Under the pieces are notes generated by a model. That model did no database searches. It was not told where the DNA came from and saw only the letters and a list, made by a program, of their open reading frames with translations. A stretch of 64,000 bases of DNA. Origin: Methanoregulaceae archaeon UBA467. Its GTDB lineage: Archaea > Halobacteriota > Methanomicrobia > Methanomicrobiales > Methanospirillaceae. Below, one piece after another: positions 51,824-60,693 of the stretch (position 1 is its first letter; the number at the start of each line of letters is the position of its first letter). Made by a program: the position numbers and the translations under genes. The DNA lies in NCBI GenBank assembly GCA_002503825.1, contig DASP01000007.1, positions 62,001 to 126,000 of the forward strand. Direction: 5' to 3'.

Positions 51824-52027
51824 TCAGTACCCTATGAATGGAATATCCTCGTCTGCATTCCCTGCCATGACCCACAGGCCGAGTGCAATGACAAAGGCAG
51901 GGGTATCAACGACGAGGACCGTCTCGTAAAGCCACAGCGGCATAATGCCGGCCCAGTTCAGCCCCATTGACACCAGCGCCGTCACACCACAGGCAAGGAC
52001 TATCGCAAACACAGTTTTCTTTTTCAT
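51824..52027 (-). CDS. ehaI: Energy-converting hydrogenase subunit EhaI
   Basis: 67-aa protein with two hydrophobic helices (VFAIVLACGVTALVSMGLNW and PAFVIALGLWVMAG) between ehaH and ehaJ. Position and size identify it as the EhaI subunit; sequence alone would not. Confidence 0.75.
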   Translation of the reverse strand: MKKKTVFAIVLACGVTALVSMGLNWAGIMPLWLYETVLVVDTPAFVIALGLWVMAGNADEDIPFIGY

Positions 52028-52033
52028 GATCCA

Positions 52034-52690
52034 TCACACCGTCAATACCACTTCGATCACCCTCAAAAAGATGAGGAGCGATGAGAGCGAGCACATTATC
52101 ACGTAGGGAGCCCCCGGAGCCCTGAACATTTCAGCCTTTGCGGCGTAAAAGGGAGCCATCCCTTCGCCCATCACACCAAGCACGAGGAAGGCCTTCACCG
52201 CAAAAGGAACCACTGATGTCGCTTCTTTTGCAAGCTCGAGCATCGAGAGGGTCCCCGTGGTTGCGGCTACCATTGCAGCGGCCCCAAAGAGGGGGACAGT
52301 CCCTGCCATGGCGACAAGGCCGTACTGGAAGGCAGCATTCTGAACATGCCGGCTCTTCACCGCTGCCACGATACCCACATTGGTTATTCCCACAAGCGAG
52401 GTGAAGAGCGCAAAATCAAACACGTCTCCGGTAAGCATGGCTCCCATACTGGCAAGACCGCATGCTATTGCCATGAACCTCCTGAACCTCATCTCGGTGA
52501 GTCCCGTCTCCTTGGTAATGATCCGGTCTGCACCAAAGGTGATGTCGAGCTGCCGTTCAGGCCTGCTCGCAATGACAAGAATGGTAAATACCAGTGCAAG
52601 CAGGAAGAGTGTGAGTGTAAACGGGGTGATATAGATGACAATATCTCCGAATGGCAGGTGGGCCAGCGTGGCTCCGCCAACACTACTCAT
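52034..52690 (-). CDS. ehaH: Energy-converting hydrogenase subunit EhaH (NuoL/M-type ion pump half)
   Basis: 218-aa membrane protein with about six helices; short relative of the antiporter-like subunits: MAIACGLASMGAMLTGDVFDFALFTSLVGITNVGIVAAVKSRHVQNAAFQYGLVAMAG (in parts), VPFAVKAFLVLGVMGEGMAPFYAAKAEM. The conserved Glu/Lys pairs in these helices are the likely ion path. ATG 52690 overlaps the ehaG stop by eight bases; the GTG nine bases upstream is less likely. Confidence 0.85.
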   Translation of the reverse strand: MSSVGGATLAHLPFGDIVIYITPFTLTLFLLALVFTILVIASRPERQLDITFGADRIITKETGLTEMRFRRFMAIACGLASMGAMLTGDVFDFALFTSLVGITNVGIVAAVKSRHVQNAAFQYGLVAMAGTVPLFGAAAMVAATTGTLSMLELAKEATSVVPFAVKAFLVLGVMGEGMAPFYAAKAEMFRAPGAPYVIMCSLSSLLIFLRVIEVVLTV

Positions 52691-53288
52691 CGTGGGCACC
52701 CCACATCGTCCCCATCAGGGACATCTTTGCCGCTACTTTCAGGAGAATGCCGACTGCGGCCAGCATTACCGCCATGTACCAGTATTGCGGGAGGAACATG
52801 AAGACAAAGAACGCGATGATCCATACGGCCCACGATATCCCGCTCGCCATTTCAACGATCTCAAACCTCTCGGAATGACCACGCGACATGATATAGAAGA
52901 TTACACCGAGGCCGGCGATTCCCCCGCCAGTGAATCCTGACAGCACAATGCCATATGCGACAAGAAAGACGGATATGATAAGTGGCGCGTGGGCCAGTTC
53001 GATCACCTCGATTCCCGGAGATTTCACCGGGCGGGAACGGAGTCCTTCCTTCACGATGTACAATTGCGAAAGGGCAAGCAGTTCAGAGATCCCTACCACA
53101 AGCCCGGGCAGGATCAGTGCCTCGGCAAGGTCTGTCCCGAGAAGTGCGATGATTGCAAGCGAGGGGATCTCGACAAGATCGATCAGGAGAAGCCGGTGGA
53201 AGTCGTCAGTCTCCCTTGCCAGTGCCAGAAAACCGATGGCTGCTGATATAAGCACAATAAACAGGCCGACTGAATACTCGTTCCACAT
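52683..53288 (-). CDS. ehaG: Energy-converting hydrogenase subunit EhaG
   Basis: 201-aa membrane protein of the EhaG (DUF2105) type with about six helices: GLFIVLISAAIGFLALARETDDFHRLLLIDLVEIPSLAIIALLGTDLAEALILPGLVVGISELLALSQLY (in parts) and EVIELAHAPLIISVFLVAYGIVLSGFTGGG. It follows ehaF with a two-base gap. Confidence 0.85.
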   Translation of the reverse strand: MWNEYSVGLFIVLISAAIGFLALARETDDFHRLLLIDLVEIPSLAIIALLGTDLAEALILPGLVVGISELLALSQLYIVKEGLRSRPVKSPGIEVIELAHAPLIISVFLVAYGIVLSGFTGGGIAGLGVIFYIMSRGHSERFEIVEMASGISWAVWIIAFFVFMFLPQYWYMAVMLAAVGILLKVAAKMSLMGTMWGAHDE

Positions 53289-53290
53289 CG

Positions 53291-53737
53291 TTACGATCCC
53301 TTCCTGAAAAGAAATGCGGCTATGCCGAAGGCTATGAACAGAATGGTCGATTCCACCACCGTATCAAGACCACGCGTGTTATACAGTATTTCGTCAAGGA
53401 TGCCTCCCGGGTGGGCTACAATCGTGGTTCCGAGATAAAGGGTATGTGCCGCCATGAAACCAGAAAGTGGTGTCAGGTACGCGGTCACATATCCTGCATA
53501 TGGTGAATTTTCCGGGTACTGGACTACGATGTCGGCCTGTGTAAATGGCGGACCACCCCGGTCGTACGGGTTGAGCGGGCTGCCGGCATTCAGGCTTTTT
53601 GGGTACAGCTGGTTTTCTGCATAGGGCAACGGGAGTGACAGTATGAGCAGTACTGCAATCACCACGCACGCACCCGCAAAGAGCGCGAGAAGATTATCGA
53701 AGTTGGATATGAACCGGGATATCCGGGAGATTATCAT
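53291..53737 (-). CDS. ehaF: Energy-converting hydrogenase subunit EhaF
   Basis: 148-aa membrane protein (DUF2106-like): an N-terminal helix, an extracytoplasmic middle (YPKSLNAGSPLNPYDRGGPPF) and a C-terminal MnhB-like part (HPGGILDEILYNTRGLDTVVESTILFIAFGIAAFLFRKG, in parts). Overlaps ehaE by ATGA. Confidence 0.83.
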   Translation of the reverse strand: MIISRISRFISNFDNLLALFAGACVVIAVLLILSLPLPYAENQLYPKSLNAGSPLNPYDRGGPPFTQADIVVQYPENSPYAGYVTAYLTPLSGFMAAHTLYLGTTIVAHPGGILDEILYNTRGLDTVVESTILFIAFGIAAFLFRKGS

Positions 53738-53970
53738 ACGCCCTCCTTTTTCTGCAGTACACGGACAAAGATAAATACGGTCAGCGCGGTTACCGCTGCA
53801 AACGTCAGAAGCGCCAGCGCCTCGTTATAAGAGAGCATGACAAGGAGAAGCCCCCATCCGGGAATTTCAAGGTTTATCAGCCGGGCAAGATATGTTTTTT
53901 TTGCCGGGAATGCAACAGCAATCGTTCCTGCAAGGACTAAGAAGAGTCCAAGGAAAAATTCAGGACCCAT
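53734..53970 (-). CDS. ehaE: Energy-converting hydrogenase subunit EhaE
   Basis: 78-aa protein with two to three helices (EFFLGLFLVLAGTIAVAF, GWGLLLVMLSYNEALALLTFAAVTALTVFIFV). Name by order (D-E-F) and size. It starts directly at the ehaD stop. Confidence 0.78.
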   Translation of the reverse strand: MGPEFFLGLFLVLAGTIAVAFPAKKTYLARLINLEIPGWGLLLVMLSYNEALALLTFAAVTALTVFIFVRVLQKKEGV

Positions 53971-54198
53971 TTATGCATTCCTCCGCGTAACCATCAGGAT
54001 AAAGATCGTCGAGAGCGGGGCGATCAATGCCACGGCGATCGCGACATCAACGAGTTCCCGGTTAATAATAAACGGAACTATTCCTCCTATCATGACGGAA
54101 AGGGCGATCAGTTTGTTAAACGGGTCTTTTTCCCATATCGTTGCCAGTGCACCGATGATGACAAGGCAGCCGAATCCGAGCAGAAGGATCTCATTCAT
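53971..54198 (-). CDS. ehaD: Energy-converting hydrogenase subunit EhaD
   Basis: 75-aa membrane protein (DUF2108-like): ILLLGFGCLVIIGALATIWEKDPFNKLIALSVMIGGIVPFIINRELVDVAIAVALIAPLSTIF (in parts). The ATG at 54198 is used because the longer frame (to 54330) lies inside ehaC. It overlaps the ehaC end by eight bases. Confidence 0.82.
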   Translation of the reverse strand: MNEILLLGFGCLVIIGALATIWEKDPFNKLIALSVMIGGIVPFIINRELVDVAIAVALIAPLSTIFILMVTRRNA

Positions 54199-54463
54199 CT
54201 GATGTCGTCCCCCCCGCATAGGTGCTGGCAATTGCATTCGATTCAAGTGTTGTCCCGATGAAATACGCGGCCGCTGCAATGATTGAAAGGGGGTGGGGAA
54301 GAAGGAGTGCAATGGATCCGGCAACGGCAAAGGACATCACATTCAGGAACGGGAGTTTTTTGAGCGTATTTTTTTCCAGTATAACGCGGATTGCAGCATA
54401 GACTGCAATTGCAACACAGACCAGCAATGCCAATTCCTGAGAATTCAGGATCTCCACCTCCAT
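54191..54463 (-). CDS. ehaC: Energy-converting hydrogenase subunit EhaC
   Basis: 90-aa protein (DUF2109-like) with about three helices: LALLVCVAIAVYAAIRVILEKNTLKKLPFLNVMSFAVAG (in parts), a recognisable EhaC segment, and AAAAYFIGTTLESNAIASTYAGGT. Overlaps ehaB by 19 bases. Confidence 0.82.
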   Translation of the reverse strand: MEVEILNSQELALLVCVAIAVYAAIRVILEKNTLKKLPFLNVMSFAVAGSIALLLPHPLSIIAAAAYFIGTTLESNAIASTYAGGTTSDE

Positions 54464-54930
54464 ATCAGGTCAAGGAGGCGGCTGGCCGGTGCAAGTGCAA
54501 TGCCCTGGATAGTCAGAATTGCAATCACCATGCCTGCAATAAAACTTGCGGCAGAAAATCCTGCCATTGTAAACCCGTAAATGACAAATGTTGCCATAAC
54601 CGCACCGGTCGTGCCTGCATACCCCGGGTCGTAACATATCCTGTTCCCGATATAGACAAGGAGGGCTGCAAGCAGTCCCCCCGGGATCCCGGCAATAAAA
54701 ACACCGCACGCGGCAAGCAGTGTCCCGGCAGATGCATCAGGAGATGATACGATGTTTCCCATCATGTTCCCGCCATTACGGGAACCGCCAGTCGCCTCAA
54801 TCTGGGCTGCAATACCACGGGCGCCGCTGACACCTCCCTTTTTCGGGAGGGAGAACATGATGTCGATACTCACGAAGAGAACCCATGAAACTACCGCCGC
54901 GATAAGGATCTGTTCGAGATCACCGATCAT
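54445..54930 (-). CDS. ehaB: Energy-converting hydrogenase subunit EhaB (first gene of the run)
   Basis: 161-aa membrane protein: EQILIAAVVSWVLFVSIDIMFSLPKKGGVSGARGIAAQIEATGGSRNGG (in parts), GAVMATFVIYGFTMAGFSAASFIAG. A GGAG ribosome site stands seven bases before the ATG. It is the first gene of the operon; no EhaA-like gene is found in the 184 bp between it and trkH, so this Eha lacks subunit A in place. An AT-rich region around 54970-54995 is the likely promoter. Confidence 0.83.
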   Translation of the reverse strand: MIGDLEQILIAAVVSWVLFVSIDIMFSLPKKGGVSGARGIAAQIEATGGSRNGGNMMGNIVSSPDASAGTLLAACGVFIAGIPGGLLAALLVYIGNRICYDPGYAGTTGAVMATFVIYGFTMAGFSAASFIAGMVIAILTIQGIALAPASRLLDLIWRWRS

Positions 54931-55114
54931 TCACCATCTCCAATATAGACAAGTTTCAGGGGTGAATTGAATAAAGGTTTTCATATTAACAAAATCTATT
55001 CGCCGGTGACATGCAGGTTCACTGAATTTTACCGCAGGCTGCCCCTGATGATGCCGGGAACGATTCCCTGACGCTGAAATAAAAATTCAGTAGTATTGAA
55101 ATTTCCATGGATCA

Positions 55115-56599
55115 TTATTTTTTTACATATTTCGAGAGATTCAGCTCAAACCCCCCTACTATCCCGGTGATAAGAATAAGGACGGGAATGATCTCAAGTC
55201 TGCCAATCCACATCAGCATGATAAAAAGCCATTTCAACGGGTCCGTGCTTTCCGGGGTGATAAATCCTGCCCCGAGGCCGTTGTTTCCAAGCGCAGATAC
55301 AATATCAAAGATAATATCCTTGGTTGGCAGGACGGTCGTCGTGATGTGGAGTGCAAGAATAATCGCGACAAAGACGGTGAGTACATAGAGAATGCTGATA
55401 AGCAGGTTCTTGGAGAGCTCAAGTTCCGAGATCCTCTTCGGGTACGCCTTCCCGTCATGCTTGAACGGCACAATGACGTTCCCCCTGACAAAAAAACGCT
55501 TAAACCACCATATCATCCCTTCATAGGCAAGGATGACCCTGTTCACCTTCATACCTCCGGCAGTACTTCCCGATGCACCGCCGATGAACATCAGGAGTAT
55601 CACGACGATCAATGCAGCCCCGGGCCAGATGTTCACTGCCGAATTCTGGAAACCGGTACTCGATGCTGCAGATACCGACATAAAGAGCCCTTCCCGAAAC
55701 GCGGTCCGCAGCTCAAGTCCCTCGAAAATGTACAGGTTTGCAATGACGATGGCCGATCCGACTCCTGACAGGAGGAGGATTATCTTGATGGTCTTATCAC
55801 GGAAGATCTGGCGGAATTTACCCCGGTACATCAGGAAATATACCTTGAACGGGAATGAGCCGGCAAGCATCGCAGGGATAAGCAGCATCTCGAGCATGAA
55901 GTTGTCATAATAGGCCATACCTGCATCGTGAGGTGTAAAACCCCCGGTGGCGATTGCAACCATGGTCAGGTTGACCGCATCGAATACCGAAACTCCTGAT
56001 AGCAGAACAAGGAGCGTAAACGCCACGGTCAGGACAAGGTAGATCACCCACATCCTCCGCCCGGTTGAGACCACGCTTGGCATAAGATCTTCCGAGCGCC
56101 CTTCCGACCGGTAGAGCCGGAATTGTGCAAGTCCGGAACGGCTTTGCATTGCGATACCAAAGGAGATGACCCCGATACCGCCGATCCACTGCATCAGTGA
56201 CCGCCAGAATATCAGCGTCCGCGGCGTGGAATCAAGGGAGGTCATCATGGTAATTCCGGTATCAGTCCACCCTGACATTGCCTCGAAAATACTATTGGTA
56301 AACGTCATCTCCATCCCGATTACAAACGGCAGTGAACCAACAACGGCCGTTGCCAGCCACATAAGGGCAACAGTTGCCAGCGCCACGCTCAGCCGCGGGA
56401 CGTGTTCGCGGCGGGGTGCACGGGAGATGATAAATCCAAGAATAAAGAATGTAATCGGGACCGATGCCATGGGGATGATCATGTCCCATTCATGGTATAT
56501 CACGAGGACAACAAACGGGACGAGCGTGATTATAGCAAGAAATTCAAAAATGATGCCCATGTCGTGGGCAATGACTGCCAGGTGCTCGAGCCGCTTCAT
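55115..56599 (-). CDS. trkH: Potassium uptake protein TrkH
   Basis: K+ channel-like subunit of the Trk/Ktr system, 494 aa, with four repeated selectivity-filter loops: MSGWTDTG-type near residue 105, IATGGFTPHD near 220, SVSAASSTGFQNSAV near 310, and SALGNNGLGAGFITPE near 450. About ten helices. The regulatory partner TrkA is not within this window. The start ATG is the first codon of the frame (KRLEHLAVIAHD). It is oriented with the eha genes but separated by 184 bp. Confidence 0.93.
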   Translation of the reverse strand: MKRLEHLAVIAHDMGIIFEFLAIITLVPFVVLVIYHEWDMIIPMASVPITFFILGFIISRAPRREHVPRLSVALATVALMWLATAVVGSLPFVIGMEMTFTNSIFEAMSGWTDTGITMMTSLDSTPRTLIFWRSLMQWIGGIGVISFGIAMQSRSGLAQFRLYRSEGRSEDLMPSVVSTGRRMWVIYLVLTVAFTLLVLLSGVSVFDAVNLTMVAIATGGFTPHDAGMAYYDNFMLEMLLIPAMLAGSFPFKVYFLMYRGKFRQIFRDKTIKIILLLSGVGSAIVIANLYIFEGLELRTAFREGLFMSVSAASSTGFQNSAVNIWPGAALIVVILLMFIGGASGSTAGGMKVNRVILAYEGMIWWFKRFFVRGNVIVPFKHDGKAYPKRISELELSKNLLISILYVLTVFVAIILALHITTTVLPTKDIIFDIVSALGNNGLGAGFITPESTDPLKWLFIMLMWIGRLEIIPVLILITGIVGGFELNLSKYVKK

Positions 56600-56835
56600 T
56601 CTTTACTGTTGTATGAGGGCAAAGTTTATGTTAATTCTTTTTTTGAATAGAGATTCTGCCACATTTCATTTCGCACGGGGTCTGTTGATAAATCAGGAAC
56701 AATACCCATATGAAAAGTGGGCTCTGTTGAAAACCTCCCCATCCTCTTATTATTATTCTTACACCTCACTTCTTATCGTGACACTCCCGGGGCTATTGTG
56801 GCCGTATGTGGCATCCCCTACTGCCAAAGACCCCA
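56600..56835. other. Gene-free spacer upstream of trkH
   Basis: 236 bp between trkH and the dispersed repeat. It includes the motif GGCTCTGTTGAAAACC at 56719, resembling the short terminal segments of some archaeal insertion sequences, but no transposase. No ORF of note. Confidence 0.4.
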
Positions 56836-56970
56836 TGCGTAGCTCTTTTTAAAATAACAGAATCTCAATCAACCCTGCCCACAGGAAATCGTCAGGGGGT
56901 GGGGCAGGGAGGGGTGAGAACCCCTCCTGTCATAGAAATGGATTTACCGGATTTTTATTGAAATGAGGGT
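56836..56970 (-). repeat. Dispersed repeat, copy B
   Basis: About 135 bp, inverted relative to copy A at 28292-28426. Aligned by eye, the two share TTTC..AAAAA.CCGGT, ATCCA.TTCT.TGACAGGAGG, CCCTCCCTGCCCCACCCC, GCAGGGTT, GATTCTGTTATTTT and ACGCA blocks. The shared extent makes a mobile or recombinogenic non-coding element likely. Confidence 0.7.
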
Positions 56971-57491
56971 TTTAATAAAACTGAAACGTGCAAAACCGGT
57001 CCCGATTGAAGGCGGATCAGGGTTGTCAAAAAAATCATGCCCTGATGGGTTGCCAGTCAGTCACCCGGAATCGCAGTACTTTCCTACAAAGACCTTCCCC
57101 TGGTCTTTTACGCTCCCGCTGCCCGGACTGCCATTGATGACCAGAGTGTACCACATATGATGGCCAGCAGAATTGCGGTTTATTCAGGAATGGGCAGGGA
57201 TTATCGTACCACGGGCATGACCGCGACTGCAACTGTATTTACATCGCAGGAGAGAATACCTGACCGGTAATGAAGGCAGGGTGCCATCTCCGGGGATATG
57301 GGCTGGCAGAATTCATCAACTGGTTTTTGTCGAAAAGAAAATTATTTTACGTCTTTTCGTGAGGAGAAAAAGGACCTGATAAAGGGTAATGAACCCAGGG
57401 GAGTTTTTGGGTCCTTCATGTGCTTGCAGACTCTCATCAGTCTCTCTTCATTTTTCGTTCGGAAAAACGAAAAGAGTACCATATATGAGTT
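56971..57491. other. Gene-poor interval
   Basis: About 520 bp with no convincing gene. A short minus-strand frame around 57035-57160 reads like protein (WYTLVINGSPGSGSVKDQGKVFVGK) but is interrupted by stops at both sides and lacks a recognisable family, so it could be a remnant. Confidence 0.35.
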
Positions 57492-57671
57492 TTACAAAGG
57501 CCTGAGGCCGAGCTGAACCAGGGCAGCCCTGACATCCTCGTCATCCAGTTTGGCAAGTATCTTCGCTCGTAGGAGGGAAAAATCACCATCGAGCAGGGTC
57601 TGACTGAAAGGTGGCGAACAGCCAGTATCTTCTTTTTGCCCGTTATTTATGGTGATTTTTCTACTTACCAT
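57492..57671 (-). CDS. Tiny hypothetical protein
   Basis: 59-aa ORF from ATG 57671: a basic start (SRKITINNG), a middle CSPPFSQTLLDGDFSLLRAKI and an end LAKLDDEDVRAALVQLGLRPL that forms one amphipathic helix. The C-terminal part looks like the start of a helical adaptor or a HTH-linked module. The ribosome site is weak (TTGGGAT). Codons resemble the host. Function unknown; it may be a real small gene or a leftover. Confidence 0.4.
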   Translation of the reverse strand: MVSRKITINNGQKEDTGCSPPFSQTLLDGDFSLLRAKILAKLDDEDVRAALVQLGLRPL

Positions 57672-58310
57672 ATTTTATCCCAACCTGGCCTGACGAGTAG
57701 AACTGCCAGACCTTGCGTGGTGCTGATATGACAAGGTCTCAACCCGAACCACTTCGATCCAGGCCTTCATATATGGCACATTTCTATTAAATCTCCCCAT
57801 ATATAATAATTGCGCAAAATAATAGTTTTGCGATAAAAAAGTACTGATACAGGCATACCACGTCAGTTCATCGTATCCGGGTCCGATACAATGAGAACGC
57901 ACTGCGCAAAACTATGAAATTGTCCCCGATTGAAAATCTGTACTATAATTTTGATTTTTTCCAAGTACAGGGAATTATATGGAGAATTCAGGACGACGAT
58001 CTCACTTGGTCGATCGCGCCGCAGCGAAGAAGGGAAAAAATCGGGGTCGCCGCACCGGTCCCGGGTCTAAAATTGCTATGCTCGCTGCACTATGATGCAT
58101 GGTGACCGGACCTCCGCAAAAAGAGAATTACTATGGCAACATATACTATTGCGGATCAGGGTGTATCCTGCCAGCGTATGAACAACAAAAACTGCCATGT
58201 GATGATACTATTGGCAGTAAAAAGGCTTGAATAGCCGTTTCTGGTTAAGACGGCGGATTTCTGGCCTCATACTATTAAATGATACCAGATCAATTATTGA
58301 TCAACCTTTC
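57672..58310. other. Gene-poor interval up to tRNA-Leu
   Basis: About 640 bp, AT-rich at 57780-57830 and 57920-57970, with a 75-codon frame on the minus strand (57675-57902) that has no family-like pattern. Probably spacer or decayed material. The end (58250-58310) carries the tRNA-Leu promoter region (ACTATTAAATGATACC). Confidence 0.35.
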
Positions 58311-58395
58311 GCGGGGGTATCCGAGCCTGGTCAAAGGAGTGGGATTTAGGGTCCCATCTCGAAGGAGTTCAAGGGTTCAAATCCCTTCCCCCGCA
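58311..58395 (+). tRNA. tRNA-Leu (anticodon UAG)
   Basis: 85-nt class II tRNA: acceptor GCGGGGG with CCCCCGC, anticodon stem TGGGA/TCCCA with loop TTTAGGG giving UAG, long variable arm (CTCGAAGGAG), T-arm AAGGG-TTCAAAT-CCCTT. Discriminator A; CCA is not encoded. Confidence 0.96.
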
Positions 58396-58614
58396 TTAAA
58401 TGGAAATTCTCTGATTAAATGCCGTTTTTATCAGGTATTTTTTCATGGATTTATGAGAACCCCCCGTTTCATATCATATTCTGCCAAAAACGGTTCTCCC
58501 TGATACATGAGTATCATGATACACACACCCGGATATAACGGGTATAAAAAAAATCACCGGCCGGGAGGATTCCCTCCACCGGACCTGTTCCCGCCTGAAG
58601 ATCCCTGTTTTTTA

Positions 58615-59472
58615 TTATTTACGCCCCTTCCACCACCGGTATACAAGCCATGCGATAAGGCCGATGATGATGAGCGGGATTATGGAGATAATGAGGATTA
58701 AAAGGCCTGCAACCACCGCGAGGAGCCCTGCTATCCCCTCATTAATCACACCCACGAACGAAAACCCTTCGTTTCCACCAACCGGCTCGGGTTCCTGCAG
58801 CGATACGGTGATCGTGGCATAGTCAACCCTGTTGTCAAGGTATTTAAGGCGGCCATCAATCCGGTCTATTTCTACCTGCACCCGTTCAATCTGTTCCTGG
58901 ACTTCAAGGATCTCCGAGACGGTTTCAGCTTTTTCCATGATCCTCATGTACTGTGTCAGCTGGCCGGCAAGGGCAGCCCGCCTGGCATTGAGGTCGATAT
59001 ACTCCGCGGTCACGTCTTCTGCCTGGAGCGATTCCGATTTCAGGACGCCAAGTTTTTTTATTTCAGTTACTGCAGGATTGAAGGCGGAACCCGGAACTCT
59101 CATCGTAAGGACTGCATACAACCGGTTCCCTGAACGGGTGTCGACGGACATTGAACCAACATATCCCTCGAATGCGGCAGCTGTTGAGGTAAGGGAATCA
59201 AGAGTGGTCCTGACATCCTTCACCTCGAGGCTGATATGCGAGGTCGTGATGATCTTCTGGTCTGTCAACTGTCCGCTTGAGGAAACGGATTCATATCCGG
59301 GGGCGCCCTGGGATACCGGAGCCGGCGGATAGTCTCCGGAGGAGGAATAGGAGCCCCCACCGGATCCACCTCCGGCAAGAGAGGACTTCTGGTCGAGCTG
59401 GGGGGCAATACATCCTGCGGAGGCCAGGAGAACTGCGATAAGGATGCCAAGGATGGCAAGGCTACGCATCAT
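58615..59472 (-). CDS. DUF4349 lipoprotein
   Basis: 285 aa from ATG 59472: lipobox LLASAGC near residue 20, a Gly/Ser linker (GGGSGGGSYSSSGDY), the DUF4349 core (KIITTSHISLEVKDVRTTLDSLTSTAAAFEGYVGSMSVDTR, in parts), a long coiled-coil (LNARRAALAGQLTQYMRIMEKAETVSEILEVQEQIERVQ, in parts), and a C-terminal transmembrane helix (LLILIISIIPLIIIGLIAWLVYRWW). A TTG at 59481 would add three residues. Envelope protein of unknown role. Confidence 0.85.
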   Translation of the reverse strand: MMRSLAILGILIAVLLASAGCIAPQLDQKSSLAGGGSGGGSYSSSGDYPPAPVSQGAPGYESVSSSGQLTDQKIITTSHISLEVKDVRTTLDSLTSTAAAFEGYVGSMSVDTRSGNRLYAVLTMRVPGSAFNPAVTEIKKLGVLKSESLQAEDVTAEYIDLNARRAALAGQLTQYMRIMEKAETVSEILEVQEQIERVQVEIDRIDGRLKYLDNRVDYATITVSLQEPEPVGGNEGFSFVGVINEGIAGLLAVVAGLLILIISIIPLIIIGLIAWLVYRWWKGRK

Positions 59473-59781
59473 ACCACTCAATACTCACATAAGGTGATAA
59501 AATCTGTTTTAACTTCGAAAATATTCGCAGCTAACCACCAACCCTCCCGGAATAATTTCCGGGGCGGATTGAATTACCGTTAACCGCCACGACACTTAAA
59601 CCCTGAATGCTGTGAAAGTCGGGCATTATAAGTAACACAGCAAGATACCACACTGCAGGATTGAAGCCGGAAGACGGCCCATATCTTTTTGCCTTTTCGG
59701 ACACATCTCTCCGTCCATAGAATAACCACGCACTGTGACGGGGTGTTAATCGTTTCGTTTATTCCACTTCCCTACCGGATC

Positions 59782-60465
59782 ATGGCACTAATGCAGGAGC
59801 AGAACCGGCTCTTCGGGTTTCCCATGGAACGACTTGCCGGTATCATAAAAGAGTGCGGCTTCCGGTGCGGATGCTGTGGACAATGCTGCACCCGTCGTGT
59901 GAACGGCCATGTTTTCCTGCTTGATCACGATGTCGGGCTGATAAGGACGATCGATCCTCGCGCTGTCGAGCCTGCCCCCGGCCCGGAATTTCGTGACGGT
60001 TCAGGTACATTTTATGTATCGGGATTTGCCCTCCGGTCAAAGGGGGATGCTGCAGGGTCATGCTGGTTTCTGGAGGACTCCCGGTGCCGGATTTATAATC
60101 ACCGGCCATATGGCTGTCGTATCTACCCGTTCATGCTCCGCCGGAAACCGGATGCACTGGGAAACGTTGACTGGCGCTACATTGCAGATGGAGGTGAACA
60201 CGGAGAGTATCACCACCCCATCCCGTGGGAGGCATGTCTCGAACTCGCCCGGGATATTAAAATGTATGAAAATGCCGTTCTGACGCAGGAGATATCTTTT
60301 CTTGAAGTAGTGGAGAATCATTTTTCACAGCACCGTGTCCAGCACGGTACCATGCTCAGTCATGATCCGGGCAGGCAGTTCCCGGATGACCATCCTGTTA
60401 CTGTCATGGCATACTACGAGGGAACACTCGAAAAACACCACGTCAGGGGGGGGTATGACCACTGA
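59782..60465 (+). CDS. YkgJ-family cysteine-cluster protein
   Basis: 227 aa from ATG 59782 (ALMQEQNRLFGF). It holds the YkgJ-type iron/zinc-chelating signature CGFRCGCCGQCCTRR and, downstream, CRIYNHRPYGCRIYPF. Such proteins bind an iron-sulfur or zinc cluster; function is generally unknown. The C-terminal 60 residues (acidic, DHPVTVMAYYEG) are outside the core. The frame opens at 59689, with no clear ribosome site for either start. Confidence 0.8.
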   Translation: MALMQEQNRLFGFPMERLAGIIKECGFRCGCCGQCCTRRVNGHVFLLDHDVGLIRTIDPRAVEPAPGPEFRDGSGTFYVSGFALRSKGDAAGSCWFLEDSRCRIYNHRPYGCRIYPFMLRRKPDALGNVDWRYIADGGEHGEYHHPIPWEACLELARDIKMYENAVLTQEISFLEVVENHFSQHRVQHGTMLSHDPGRQFPDDHPVTVMAYYEGTLEKHHVRGGYDH

Positions 60466-60693
60466 ATTCACGTACCGGACACATCCTTTCCGTCACTGCA
60501 CACCGCTCTGCGCATGACCGGTGCGGCAACCGGCAGTAACCCTGCCCGCAGACCCGGAAAAATTACATATAACTGGTAATAACCGGTGAATATTGCGCAT
60601 TAAACACCTCTGAAGTTTTATTTTACCTCCCTTTGCTTGTACCTGACAGTCGATAAGCTCATACCATCTGGTGCATATAGGAACCTGATTGCA

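Noticed and set aside
54931..55114. An ehaA gene upstream of ehaB
   Set aside because: No open frame of suitable length or with membrane helices in this interval on either strand.
57035..57232. 65-codon minus-strand ORF in the spacer
   Set aside because: It has no recognisable pattern; the protein-like fragment in the same place is in another frame and is interrupted by stops.
57675..57902. 75-codon minus-strand frame before the 59-aa ORF
   Set aside because: No ribosome site or family-like pattern, and composition typical of AT-rich spacer.
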